A stretch of 64,000 nt of DNA from JAIBJN01 sp035461525 (lineage in GTDB: Bacteria > Actinomycetota > Thermoleophilia > Gaiellales > Gaiellaceae). Shown in pieces: positions 57,765 to 64,000 of this stretch. Under the pieces are notes generated by a model. That model did no database searches, was not told the origin of the DNA, and saw only the letters and a program-made list of their open reading frames with translations. The translations under genes were made by a program, and so were the position numbers. The stretch lies in assembly GCA_035461525.1 (NCBI GenBank), contig DATHVD010000087.1, positions 1 through 64,000 on the forward strand. The letters are read 5' to 3'. Every line of letters begins with the position of its first letter. The first letter of the stretch is position 1.

Positions 57765-58034
57765 TCAGTGGCTGGCGGCCGGCGTTCGCCTCTCTTCACG
57801 CGTCGCTTCGGGCTCGCGGCGCGCCTCGCCCTCCTCGCCGTCACGGAGACCGACCACCGCTGCGACGATCGTGGGCACGACGGCGAACGCGGCCACGACG
57901 ACTCCCATCGGCGTCGTCACCCGGTCTCCGGCGGCCGACTGCACCACGATGTCCCCGCCGAACACGCTCGCGAACAGGACGGCCGCCCACATCGCGGTGA
58001 TCGCGATGGAGGTCCAGACCCACTTCCGCGTCAT
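57765..58034 (-). CDS. Small membrane protein
   Basis: 89 residues with two transmembrane helices (about 7-28 and 46-67) and an acidic/basic C-terminal tail. Start ATG 58034 has GAGGAGG upstream. No family recognised. Confidence 0.68.
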   Translation of the reverse strand: MTRKWVWTSIAITAMWAAVLFASVFGGDIVVQSAAGDRVTTPMGVVVAAFAVVPTIVAAVVGLRDGEEGEARREPEATREERRTPAASH

Positions 58035-58220
58035 CGCCTTCACCTCCTCGTCTGCCCAGGATCGACGCCCCGGCGGCCGGCGGCATCGTGCGATCCGCGG
58101 AGCCGAAGACGGCAGATCCACTGACGCCGGACGTGCGTAGTCCGCCGCAGCCCGAATCGGGACATCCTCCGATGGCCGACGGTTCCCCGGGCGTGACGAT
58201 CCCTCCACTGGAGGGAGGTG

Positions 58221-58610
58221 ATGGTCATGGTGACGAAGCCCGTCATCGAGAACGGGACCGCACCGGCCGCCGCAGTGCCGCTTGCGGACGACGATCGCGC
58301 GCTCCGGGAGCTCGCGATCAAGCAGGCCGAGCGGATCCGGACCTTCAAGCTCCACCTGATCGCGTACGCGATCGGAGTGCCGGTTCTCGCGACGGTGTGG
58401 GTGCTGACGGAGTACTTCGAGGAGCGCACCTGGCCCGACCGGTTTGCAGACGCGCCGGACGTCGCCGGGACGTGGAGCCCGTGGTTCTTCTGGGCCGTCG
58501 GGATCTGGGCCCTGGTCCTCGGGATCCACGCGTTCAAGACGTACTCGCACCGGCCGCCGAGCGAGGCCGAGATCGAGCGCGAGCTCGAGCGCATGCGCTC
58601 GCGCGGTTGA
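58221..58610 (+). CDS. 2TM-domain membrane protein
   Basis: 129 residues. The 2TM-domain layout: a helical segment RELAIKQAERIRTFKLHLIAYAIGVPVLAT, a first helix, a short loop, then a second helix WFFWAVGIWALVLGIHAF and a charged end. GGAGGGAGG lies just upstream; ATG 58221 or 58227 may be used. Confidence 0.78.
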   Translation: MVMVTKPVIENGTAPAAAVPLADDDRALRELAIKQAERIRTFKLHLIAYAIGVPVLATVWVLTEYFEERTWPDRFADAPDVAGTWSPWFFWAVGIWALVLGIHAFKTYSHRPPSEAEIERELERMRSRG

Positions 58611-58706
58611 GGCCCTGCCGAGGATCGGGGCGAGCCCCGAGCGAGGAGCGGGGCCCGCCCCGGTGCCCCGGCGGGGCGGCGCCAGTACGCTCGCGGCATC
58701 TGTCCC

Positions 58707-59030
58707 GTGCCCGAGGAGCGCTTCGTTCGCTCGCCTGCGTCCTGGTCTCTCCCCTCGCGCTCGCCGCGTGCGGCGGTGACGGCGGAGACGGGAGAGGTCT
58801 CCCTCGCCGCCGTCACCGAGCCTCCGCCTGACTACTTCGCGCGGAGAACGGCGGCCTGCGTCGAGGCCACGCAGGAGCTGCTCGGCATCGTGGCCGAGAT
58901 GAGCGAGCTCTTCTTCCTCACGTGCTTTCCGCCGCACGTCGCCCGCCGGTACGGTCCGCTCGCGGGCCGGCAGGCGGCGATCGTGGAGCGGCTCGCCGCC
59001 GAGCTCGCAGAGGTCGAGCCGCCGAGCTGA
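58707..59030 (+). CDS. Probable lipoprotein, possibly frameshifted at its start
   Basis: 108 codons. The C-terminal part (GEVSLAAVTEPPPDYFARRTAACV to the end) is protein-like. In another frame, the DNA just before it (58728-58790) reads a lipoprotein signal, LACVLVSPLALAACGGDGGDG. The in-frame start (GTG 58707) instead gives a Ser/Arg/Pro leader. So a one- or two-base frame change near 58790 probably separates signal and mature part. Confidence 0.5.
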   Translation: MPEERFVRSPASWSLPSRSPRAAVTAETGEVSLAAVTEPPPDYFARRTAACVEATQELLGIVAEMSELFFLTCFPPHVARRYGPLAGRQAAIVERLAAELAEVEPPS

Positions 59031-59035
59031 CAAAG

Positions 59036-59063
59036 AGAGGGCGGCCCCCGTGGGCCGCCCTCT
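59036..59063. terminator. GGCCGCC-type hairpin terminator, LVIVD array 1
   Basis: 12-bp stem AGAGGGCGGCCC/GGGCCGCCCTCT, loop CCGT, 38 nt after the stop of the LVIVD gene (minus) and next to the stop of the convergent gene. Confidence 0.7.
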
Positions 59064-59100
59064 CGTCGAGCCTTGCGACGCGCCTACCGTCGCTTGGAGG

Positions 59101-60432
59101 TCACTTGATCGAGAACTCCTGCGTCTGCGGGTTCAGGTGCGAGAGCTTCTTCGCGCCTGCGACCCGCTTGTCGCTCAGCTTCCAGATGAGGAGTCCGCGC
59201 GTGATGTCGGACTGATAGATGAAGCCGTTGTACCAGTAGCTCGACCAGTCGCCGCCGAGCGTCAGAGGCAGGCCGAACGCCGTCGTGCAGCACGGAAGCG
59301 GCGCCGGATCCGCGTAGGCGAACTCGAACGCCTTGGCCGGGTTCGTGAAGTCGACGACGGAGATGCCCGCCTGGTAGTTGCCGGACACGAGGATGTTCCG
59401 CTTCTTCGTCGGAACGACGTTGTAGTTGTGCCACGTGCAGTTCTCCAGCGCCGTCTGCGGTCGCGGGAAGATGAGCGAGCCGACGATGGCGCCCGTCGAG
59501 CCGTCGAGGAAGAACAACGTCTTGTTGACCTCCGGGGTGGTCGCCTGGCACTGCGCCAGGATTCCGCCGCCGGGCTCGTGGCCGAAGACGATGGTCTTGC
59601 CGTCCCACGACCACGCGGCCGAGTGGCCGATCGTGACGCCCGGGATCTCGACGTGGAAGAGCAGCTCGGGATCGTCGAGCGAGCCGCCGCTCGAGCCGCC
59701 GATGCCGAAGACGCGGACGCCCTCGCCGCCGGCGCACGCGGCCTTGTTGACCTTGCCGAGGATGACGCCGATGTCGTGGCACGTGTGCATCGCGTCCACG
59801 CGGTTGATCATCGCCGCGTCGCCCGGGTTGTCGAGCGGGACCTCGACGATGTCGATGAAGGGGCAGGCGGCACCCGAGTTGCCGTTGTAGACGAGCAGGC
59901 GGTTGTTCGCCTTGTCGGGCACGCCCGTCGCCGTGTGGGAGCCGCAGTCGAGCGGCACGAACGTCAGCACCTGGGGGCTCTTCGGGTTGCTCACGTCGAA
60001 GACGTGGAGTCCCTCCTGCCCCTGCGGTACCGGCAGCCCGCCGCACGTGGCGCCCGCCGGAGCCGGCGAGTTCCAGGAGCGGACGAGGATGTTCTTCCAG
60101 ACGATCACGTCACCCTGGTCGCCCGCGCAGTCGGTGTAGTCGACGATCTCCCGCGGCTTGGCGGGCGCCTTGACGTTGAGGATGCGGAAGCCGTTGATCG
60201 TCCCCTGGTACGCCGTCTTGCCCCAGAAGGCGAGGTCGGAGTTCCACCCGTCGAAGTTGGGGTTGTTCGGGAAGAGCTTCGCCGAGTACCCCAGCGGGTG
60301 CATGTTCTTCGTGTAGTCGAAGGTCTTCGTCGCCTGCTTCACGGCCGGCGGCACCGCGCCGGCGGTCGGCGAGATCGTCAGGATCCCTATGACGACCAAG
60401 GCGAATACGAGCAACAGTCGCAATCTGTGCAC
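59101..60432 (-). CDS. Secreted LVIVD-type repeat protein 1
   Basis: 443 residues, signal peptide to about 26 (PTAGA), then an LVIVD/beta-propeller-like domain. Shared family motifs: DLAFWG...GFRILNV near 70-85, QGDVIVW, SWNSPAP, GSHTATGVPD, CHDIGVILG, HSAAWSWDG, FGHEPGGG, CTWHNYN, GDWSSYWYNGFIYQSDITRGLLIW, and the C-terminal LNPQTQEFSI. GTG start with AGGAGG. No reaction known; about four proteins of this type lie in tandem. Confidence 0.86.
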   Translation of the reverse strand: MHRLRLLLVFALVVIGILTISPTAGAVPPAVKQATKTFDYTKNMHPLGYSAKLFPNNPNFDGWNSDLAFWGKTAYQGTINGFRILNVKAPAKPREIVDYTDCAGDQGDVIVWKNILVRSWNSPAPAGATCGGLPVPQGQEGLHVFDVSNPKSPQVLTFVPLDCGSHTATGVPDKANNRLLVYNGNSGAACPFIDIVEVPLDNPGDAAMINRVDAMHTCHDIGVILGKVNKAACAGGEGVRVFGIGGSSGGSLDDPELLFHVEIPGVTIGHSAAWSWDGKTIVFGHEPGGGILAQCQATTPEVNKTLFFLDGSTGAIVGSLIFPRPQTALENCTWHNYNVVPTKKRNILVSGNYQAGISVVDFTNPAKAFEFAYADPAPLPCCTTAFGLPLTLGGDWSSYWYNGFIYQSDITRGLLIWKLSDKRVAGAKKLSHLNPQTQEFSIK

Positions 60433-60533
60433 GGAAGCTACCTCCTAGCCTGTGGGAGCGCCGACCGTCCTCAGTCGGTCCCGAGCAACCGCAGAGGAGG
60501 CAAGCCTCGGCCCCCTGTTCCCCTGAGGCCAGC

Positions 60534-60562
60534 AGTTTTCCCGCCGCCGCCCGCCTTGTCAA
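60534..60562 (-). promoter_or_regulatory. TTGACA-type promoter of LVIVD gene 1
   Basis: Minus strand TTGACA (60562-60557), 17-bp spacer, AAAACT (60539-60534); about 100 nt upstream of the GTG. Confidence 0.6.
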
Positions 60563-60565
60563 GCC

Positions 60566-60597
60566 GAGAGCCGGGCGGCGAAGGCCGCCCGGCTCTC
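60566..60597. terminator. GGCCGCC-type hairpin terminator, LVIVD array 2
   Basis: 14-bp stem GAGAGCCGGGCGGC/GCCGCCCGGCTCTC, loop GAAG, 22 nt after the stop of LVIVD gene 2. Confidence 0.75.
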
Positions 60598-60618
60598 CGG
60601 ACCGGTGTCGCCGTTCGG

Positions 60619-61971
60619 CTACTTGAGGTCGATGGTGATCTCCTGCGTCTGCGGATTGAGGTGCGGGAGCTTCTTCGCCCCAGCCACCGCCGAGTCGCTG
60701 AGCTTCCAGATCATCATCCCGCGGGTGATGTCGGACTCGTAGATGCGGCCGTTGTACCAGTAGGTGGACCAGTCACCGCCGAGCTCGATCCCGGCCGGGT
60801 TGTCCGGGTTGACGAGCGGCGCCGGGTCGGCGTACGCGAGCTGGAACGCGTTCGCCGGGTCGGTGAAGTCGACGACGGTGATGCCCATCTGGTAGTTGCC
60901 GGAGACGAGCACGTAGCCCTTGTCCGTCGGCACCGTGTTGAGGTTGTGCCACGTGCAGTTCTCCGTCGCGGTCTGCGGCCGCGGCTGCACGAAGCTGCCG
61001 ACCTGGTTGCCGTCATTGTCGAAGAAGAACAGCGTCCTGTTCACGAGGCTGCTCGTGGCCTGGCACTGGGCCTGGCCACCGCCGCCGGGCTCGTGCCCGA
61101 AGACGAAGATCTCGCCGTCCCAGGTCCAGGCGGCCGTGTGACCGATGGTCACGCCGGGGATCGAGACGGACGCGGTCTGGATCGGGCTCGTCAGCGAGGC
61201 GCCGTCGGCCGGGTCGATCGTCCAGAGCGTGAAGCCGTTCCCGCCGGCGCAGCCCATGTGCATCGCGTCGCCGAGGATGACCCCGGTGTCGTGGCAGGGC
61301 CGTCCCCCGAGGAGCGGGCCGTGGTAGACGGGATTCGCCGGGTCGCTGAGTGGGACCTCGACGATGTCGATCCACGGGCAGACCCCACCGGACGGGTTCG
61401 AGTACAGAATCAGGCGGTCATTGGCGAGATCCGGCACGCCCGTGTCGGTGTGCGAGCCGCACGGGAGGTCGACGAACGCGATGACGTCAGGGTTCGTCGG
61501 GTCGCTGATGTCGATGATGTGGACGCCTTCTTCACCCGGCGCCACCGGCATGTCGCCACACATCGAGCCGCCGGACGGAGCGGGGGAGTTCCAGGAGCGG
61601 ACGAGGATGTCGCCCCAGATGACGATGTCGCCCTGGTTCCCCTGGGTGTTGTTGCGGCTGTTGCACTCCTCCCAGTTGATGATCTCTCGCGGCTGGGCGG
61701 GCGCCGAGACGTCGATGAGCCGGAAGCCGGCGTACGTCCCCTGCACGGCCGTATTGCCCCAGAACGCGAGGTCGGAGTTGAAGCTCCCGGCCCCGGGCTC
61801 GGCGTTCGCGAGCGGGATCTCCCGCGGCGAGAAGCCGAGCGGGTGCATGTTCTGGGAGTACTCGAAGCTCGCCGTGGCCTCCGCGGCCGCCGGTGGCACG
61901 GCCGACGCGGTCAGCGGCACCGTCGCGAACAGGACTACGGCGCAGGCGAGCAGCAGACGAAGCTTCTGCAT
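60619..61971 (-). CDS. Secreted LVIVD-type repeat protein 2
   Basis: 450 residues, signal peptide to about 22 (LTASA). Same family as genes 1, 3 and 4: NMHPLGFSP, FRLIDVSAPAQPREI, SWNSPAPSGG, CHDTGVILGD, HTAAWTWDG, FGHEPGGGG, CTWHNLN, GNYQMGITVVDF, GDWSTYWYNGRIYESDITRGM and a C-terminal LNPQTQEITIDLK. ATG 61971 with AGGAGGT. Confidence 0.87.
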   Translation of the reverse strand: MQKLRLLLACAVVLFATVPLTASAVPPAAAEATASFEYSQNMHPLGFSPREIPLANAEPGAGSFNSDLAFWGNTAVQGTYAGFRLIDVSAPAQPREIINWEECNSRNNTQGNQGDIVIWGDILVRSWNSPAPSGGSMCGDMPVAPGEEGVHIIDISDPTNPDVIAFVDLPCGSHTDTGVPDLANDRLILYSNPSGGVCPWIDIVEVPLSDPANPVYHGPLLGGRPCHDTGVILGDAMHMGCAGGNGFTLWTIDPADGASLTSPIQTASVSIPGVTIGHTAAWTWDGEIFVFGHEPGGGGQAQCQATSSLVNRTLFFFDNDGNQVGSFVQPRPQTATENCTWHNLNTVPTDKGYVLVSGNYQMGITVVDFTDPANAFQLAYADPAPLVNPDNPAGIELGGDWSTYWYNGRIYESDITRGMMIWKLSDSAVAGAKKLPHLNPQTQEITIDLK

Positions 61972-62111
61972 GGCACCTCCTGTTGTCGTTGCGGGAGCAC
62001 TGGGCGAGATGTCCGGACGTCGCCGCCCTGCGAGCATGCGTCGGCTCCGCCTGTGCCCGGCACGATGACGGGCAACCCTAACCGTAGTACCCCCTTTTCC
62101 CTTTCGCCGTC

Positions 62112-62140
62112 ACCCTTCCAGCGACGGGCGATCCTGTCAA
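62112..62140 (-). promoter_or_regulatory. TTGACA-type promoter of LVIVD gene 2
   Basis: TTGACA (62140-62135), 17-bp spacer, AAGGGT (62117-62112), about 140 nt upstream of ATG 61971. The -10 match is weak. Confidence 0.45.
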
Positions 62141-62156
62141 GCGCGACCTGACCACA

Positions 62157-62184
62157 GGAGAGGCCGCATGCAGGCGGCCTCTCC
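62157..62184. terminator. GGCCGCC-type hairpin terminator, LVIVD array 3
   Basis: 11-bp stem GGAGAGGCCGC/GCGGCCTCTCC, loop ATGCAG, 25 nt after the stop of LVIVD gene 3. Confidence 0.7.
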
Positions 62185-62208
62185 CACTGCTCGACGCGGA
62201 CCTCGGCT

Positions 62209-63639
62209 CTAGTCGATCGTGAACTCCTGCGTCTGCGGGTTCGAGTGCGTGGTCCTGTGGAACGTGCCGACCCGGTCGTCGTCGAGGCGCCAGATGAGGA
62301 GGCCCCTCGTGATGTCCGACTCGTAGATGCGCCCGTTGTACCAGTAGGTCGACCAGTCGCCGCCGAGCTCGATGCCGGTGGGCGGGTTCGGGTCGAGCAG
62401 CGTGGGCGGATCGGCGTACGCGATCATCTCGCCGTTCTGGACGTCGGTGAAGTCGACGACCTGGATGCCCATCTGGTAGTTGCCCGCGACGAGGACGTAG
62501 CGCGGCTGCTTGCGCTTGTCCTTGAGCGGGACGACGTTCAGGTTGTGCCAGGTGCAGTTCTCGAGGCTCGACTGCGGGCGCTCCTGCACGTACGAGCCCG
62601 CGATCGCGCCGGTCTCGGCCTCGACGAAGTAGAGCGTCCGGTTGACGAGGCTGTTGGTGGCCTGGCACTGAGCGCCGGAGCCGCCGCCGGGCTCGTGCCC
62701 GAAGATGGCGTACCTGCCATCCCACGTGAACGCGGCCGTGTGGCCGATCGAGACGCCGGCGAACGGCGTGCGCGAGACGAACACGGGGTCGTCGAGCGAG
62801 CCGCCGTCAGCGGGGTCGAGCGACCAGATGGTCAGGCTGTTGCCGCCTGCGCAGGCGGCCTTCAGGACGTCGCCGAGGATGACGCCGGTGTCGTGACACG
62901 CGTGCAGGTCCTCGTGCGGAGCGCCCTCGGCCCCGGCCGGGAGGAAGCGCAGGTAGGACGCCGCCGACGGGTCGGCGAGCGGCACCTGCAGGATGTCCAC
63001 GCCGCGGCACGAGAACGGCGCGTCCGGGTGGTCCGGATCGGGGTTTCCGAGGAACGTGCCGGCCGACGGGCTCGAGTAGATGAGGAACCGGTTGTTGGCC
63101 AGGTCGGGCACGCCGGTGGCCGTGTGGGAGCCGCAGGGCGTGTCCACGAACCCGACGACGGTCGGGTCGAGCGGGTTCGAGATGTCGATGACGTGCACGC
63201 CCTCCTCACCCGATGCCGCCGGCAGCTCGCCGCACTGCGAGCCGGCCGACGGGGCGGGGGAGTTCCACGAGCGGAAGACCAGATCTCCCCAGATGATCAC
63301 GTCGCCCTGGTTCCCCGTCGTGCTCGTCGGGCTCGCGCACTCGGTCCAGTCGATGATCTCCTTCGGCCGCGAGGGCTTGGAGACGTCGATCAGCCGGAAG
63401 CCCGAGTACGTCCCCTGGACGACCATGTCGCCCCAGAAAGCGAGGTCGGAGTTGAACACCCCTGCACCGGGAGTGCTGTTCTCGGTCGGGACGGGGTTCG
63501 GCGAGAAGCCGATCGCCGTCATGTTGTCCGAGATCTCCCAGTCGCTGACGACGTCGACGCCCGGCGCGGCCGCGAGCGGCGCGGCGACGATCCCGATGGC
63601 CAGCGCACACAGCGCCGGCAGCAGCCGAAGCTTCACCAC
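62209..63639 (-). CDS. Secreted LVIVD-type repeat protein 3
   Basis: 476 residues. The start GTG 63639 lies 5 nt after AGGAGG; the signal peptide ends near residue 27 (PLAAA). Family motifs GFRLIDVSKPSRPKEI, FRSWNSPAPSAG, CHDTGVILGD, HTAAFTWDG, FGHEPGGGSG, CTWHNLN, GNYQMGIQVVDF and GDWSTYWYNGRIYESD are present; the C-terminal signature reads SNPQTQEFTID. It is longer than genes 1 and 2 by an insert around LGNPDPDHPDAPFSCRGVD. Confidence 0.87.
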   Translation of the reverse strand: MVKLRLLPALCALAIGIVAAPLAAAPGVDVVSDWEISDNMTAIGFSPNPVPTENSTPGAGVFNSDLAFWGDMVVQGTYSGFRLIDVSKPSRPKEIIDWTECASPTSTTGNQGDVIIWGDLVFRSWNSPAPSAGSQCGELPAASGEEGVHVIDISNPLDPTVVGFVDTPCGSHTATGVPDLANNRFLIYSSPSAGTFLGNPDPDHPDAPFSCRGVDILQVPLADPSAASYLRFLPAGAEGAPHEDLHACHDTGVILGDVLKAACAGGNSLTIWSLDPADGGSLDDPVFVSRTPFAGVSIGHTAAFTWDGRYAIFGHEPGGGSGAQCQATNSLVNRTLYFVEAETGAIAGSYVQERPQSSLENCTWHNLNVVPLKDKRKQPRYVLVAGNYQMGIQVVDFTDVQNGEMIAYADPPTLLDPNPPTGIELGGDWSTYWYNGRIYESDITRGLLIWRLDDDRVGTFHRTTHSNPQTQEFTID

Positions 63640-63741
63640 GGATACCTCCTGTGTCGATTGGCAGGGAAGCCGGTCCGCAACGTCCCGTGTGCCACCGGAT
63701 TGTCCGGCTCTGTAGCTCCCCGATACCTGCCCGCGTGCGGG

Positions 63742-63770
63742 AGTTTCTTCCATCGGTAAAGCCGTGTCAA
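63742..63770 (-). promoter_or_regulatory. TTGACA-type promoter of LVIVD gene 3
   Basis: TTGACA (63770-63765), 17-bp spacer, GAAACT (63747-63742), about 100 nt upstream of GTG 63639. Confidence 0.6.
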
Positions 63771-63784
63771 GCACCGGCCGCAAC

Positions 63785-63814
63785 GAGGACGGCCGCCTCT
63801 CGGCGGCCGTCCTC
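63785..63814. terminator. GGCCGCC-type hairpin terminator, LVIVD array 4
   Basis: 13-bp stem GAGGACGGCCGCC/GGCGGCCGTCCTC, loop TCTC, 23 nt after the stop of LVIVD gene 4. Confidence 0.75.
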
Positions 63815-63836
63815 CAGCGAGCTCGGGCAGCGTTGC

Positions 63837-64000
63837 TCAGCTGCCGATCGAGAACTCCGCGGTCTGCGGGTTCAGGTGCGTGGTCTTGAAGAAGGTTCCC
63901 ACGCGTGGGTCGTCGATGCGCCAGATGAAGAGACCCCTCGTGATGTCGGACTGGTAGATGCGGCCGTTGTACCAGTACGAGCCCCAGTCGCCGCCGAGGA
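63837..64000 (-). CDS. LVIVD-type repeat protein 4 (C-terminal part)
   Basis: Cut by the window edge; only the last 53 residues are visible. They match the end of genes 1-3: GGDWGSYWYNGRIYQSD, RGLFIWRIDD and LNPQTAEFSIGS. The stop codon is at 63837-63839. Most like gene 3 (RVGTFFKTTH versus RVGTFHRTTH). Confidence 0.85.
   Translation of the reverse strand, partial: LGGDWGSYWYNGRIYQSDITRGLFIWRIDDPRVGTFFKTTHLNPQTAEFSIGS

Noticed and set aside
61972..62111. Riboswitch in the 95-140 nt leaders of the LVIVD genes
   Set aside because: The three leaders are long and G+C-rich, but they share no conserved core with each other or with known riboswitch classes that I could recognise.
59050..62151. A 1033-codon open frame on the plus strand across the LVIVD array
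   Set aside because: It is the antisense shadow of three strongly coding minus-strand genes; its product is Arg/Asp/Val-rich with no domain and it ignores the terminators and promoters there. High G+C gives such frames.
1..64000. CRISPR arrays, insertion sequences, rRNA operon, replication origin
   Set aside because: Looked for regularly spaced repeats, transposase/integrase motifs, rRNA signatures and DnaA-box clusters; none seen in the window.

Overview
The window is a G+C-rich bacterial chromosome segment with dense coding on both strands. The gene families point to Actinomycetota, and the best guess is a Thermoleophilia-like (Gaiellales/Solirubrobacterales) lineage. Support for this is a fused PafB-PafC regulator next to dinB, system-I cytochrome c maturation genes with a cysteine-type CcmE, an LGFP-repeat protein, GlpX-type fructose bisphosphatase, secreted LVIVD-repeat proteins, and many genes that look leaderless (a TAnnnT box 6-9 nt before the start codon). 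No 16S rRNA or taxonomic marker was compared, so this placement is inference.

Layout. 0-8 kb: argS with a degenerate HIGH motif, a two-gene K+/H+ antiporter (KhtTU type), a cut-down NhaP2-type antiporter, a lipoprotein, then glpX and a class I aldolase convergently. 8-11.4 kb: a frameshifted LVIVD/PA-domain secreted protein, an orphan Flp-type pilin, tRNA-Gly(CCC), and a small island-like patch holding an inverted piece of that tRNA. 11.5-17.4 kb: membrane, coiled-coil and cell-envelope genes, an M28 peptidase, BolA plus monothiol glutaredoxin, an L,D-transpeptidase, and an endonuclease IV-like TIM barrel. 17.5-23 kb: ccmE, ccmF, a CcmI-like gene, a zinc-ribbon protein and an M23 peptidase. 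23-28.6 kb: hpt, a nuclease-fold protein, then an overlapping operon (metallophosphoesterase, cyclic 2,3-diphosphoglycerate synthetase, 2-phosphoglycerate kinase, degenerate GlpX paralogue) followed by a MIP18-like protein.

28.7-42.9 kb: an AlkZ-like winged-helix protein, a quinone oxidoreductase, queG and rtcB, divergent pafBC/dinB, a zinc-ribbon/SPOR pair, an aldehyde dehydrogenase and 3-hydroxybutyryl-CoA dehydrogenase. 43-46.1 kb: a two-component system and a coiled-coil protein. 46.1-54.5 kb: queA, tgt, yajC and fused secDF, then a phasin-like protein, a UbiB-family kinase and a deaminase-glyoxalase fusion. 54.5-59 kb: tenA, cupin, a catalytically altered SDR, an LGFP protein, an orphan response regulator and small membrane proteins. 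59.1-64 kb: a tandem array of four related secreted LVIVD-type proteins on the minus strand. Each ends at a GGCCGCC hairpin, and the three complete ones each have their own TTGACA-type promoter.

Most notable points: (1) the operon predicted to make cyclic 2,3-diphosphoglycerate, a solute best known from methanogenic archaea, with a phosphoesterase and a GlpX paralogue lacking three of four metal ligands; (2) the LVIVD array with its repeated terminator/promoter cassette; (3) a structured 71-72 bp intergenic repeat in three copies and a separate GGGGTC-A-GACCCC hairpin repeat in four; (4) the leaderless-start signature, including back-to-back pafBC/dinB promoters; (5) ArgRS without the HIGH histidines, the deaminase-VOC fusion and an SDR without its catalytic residues.
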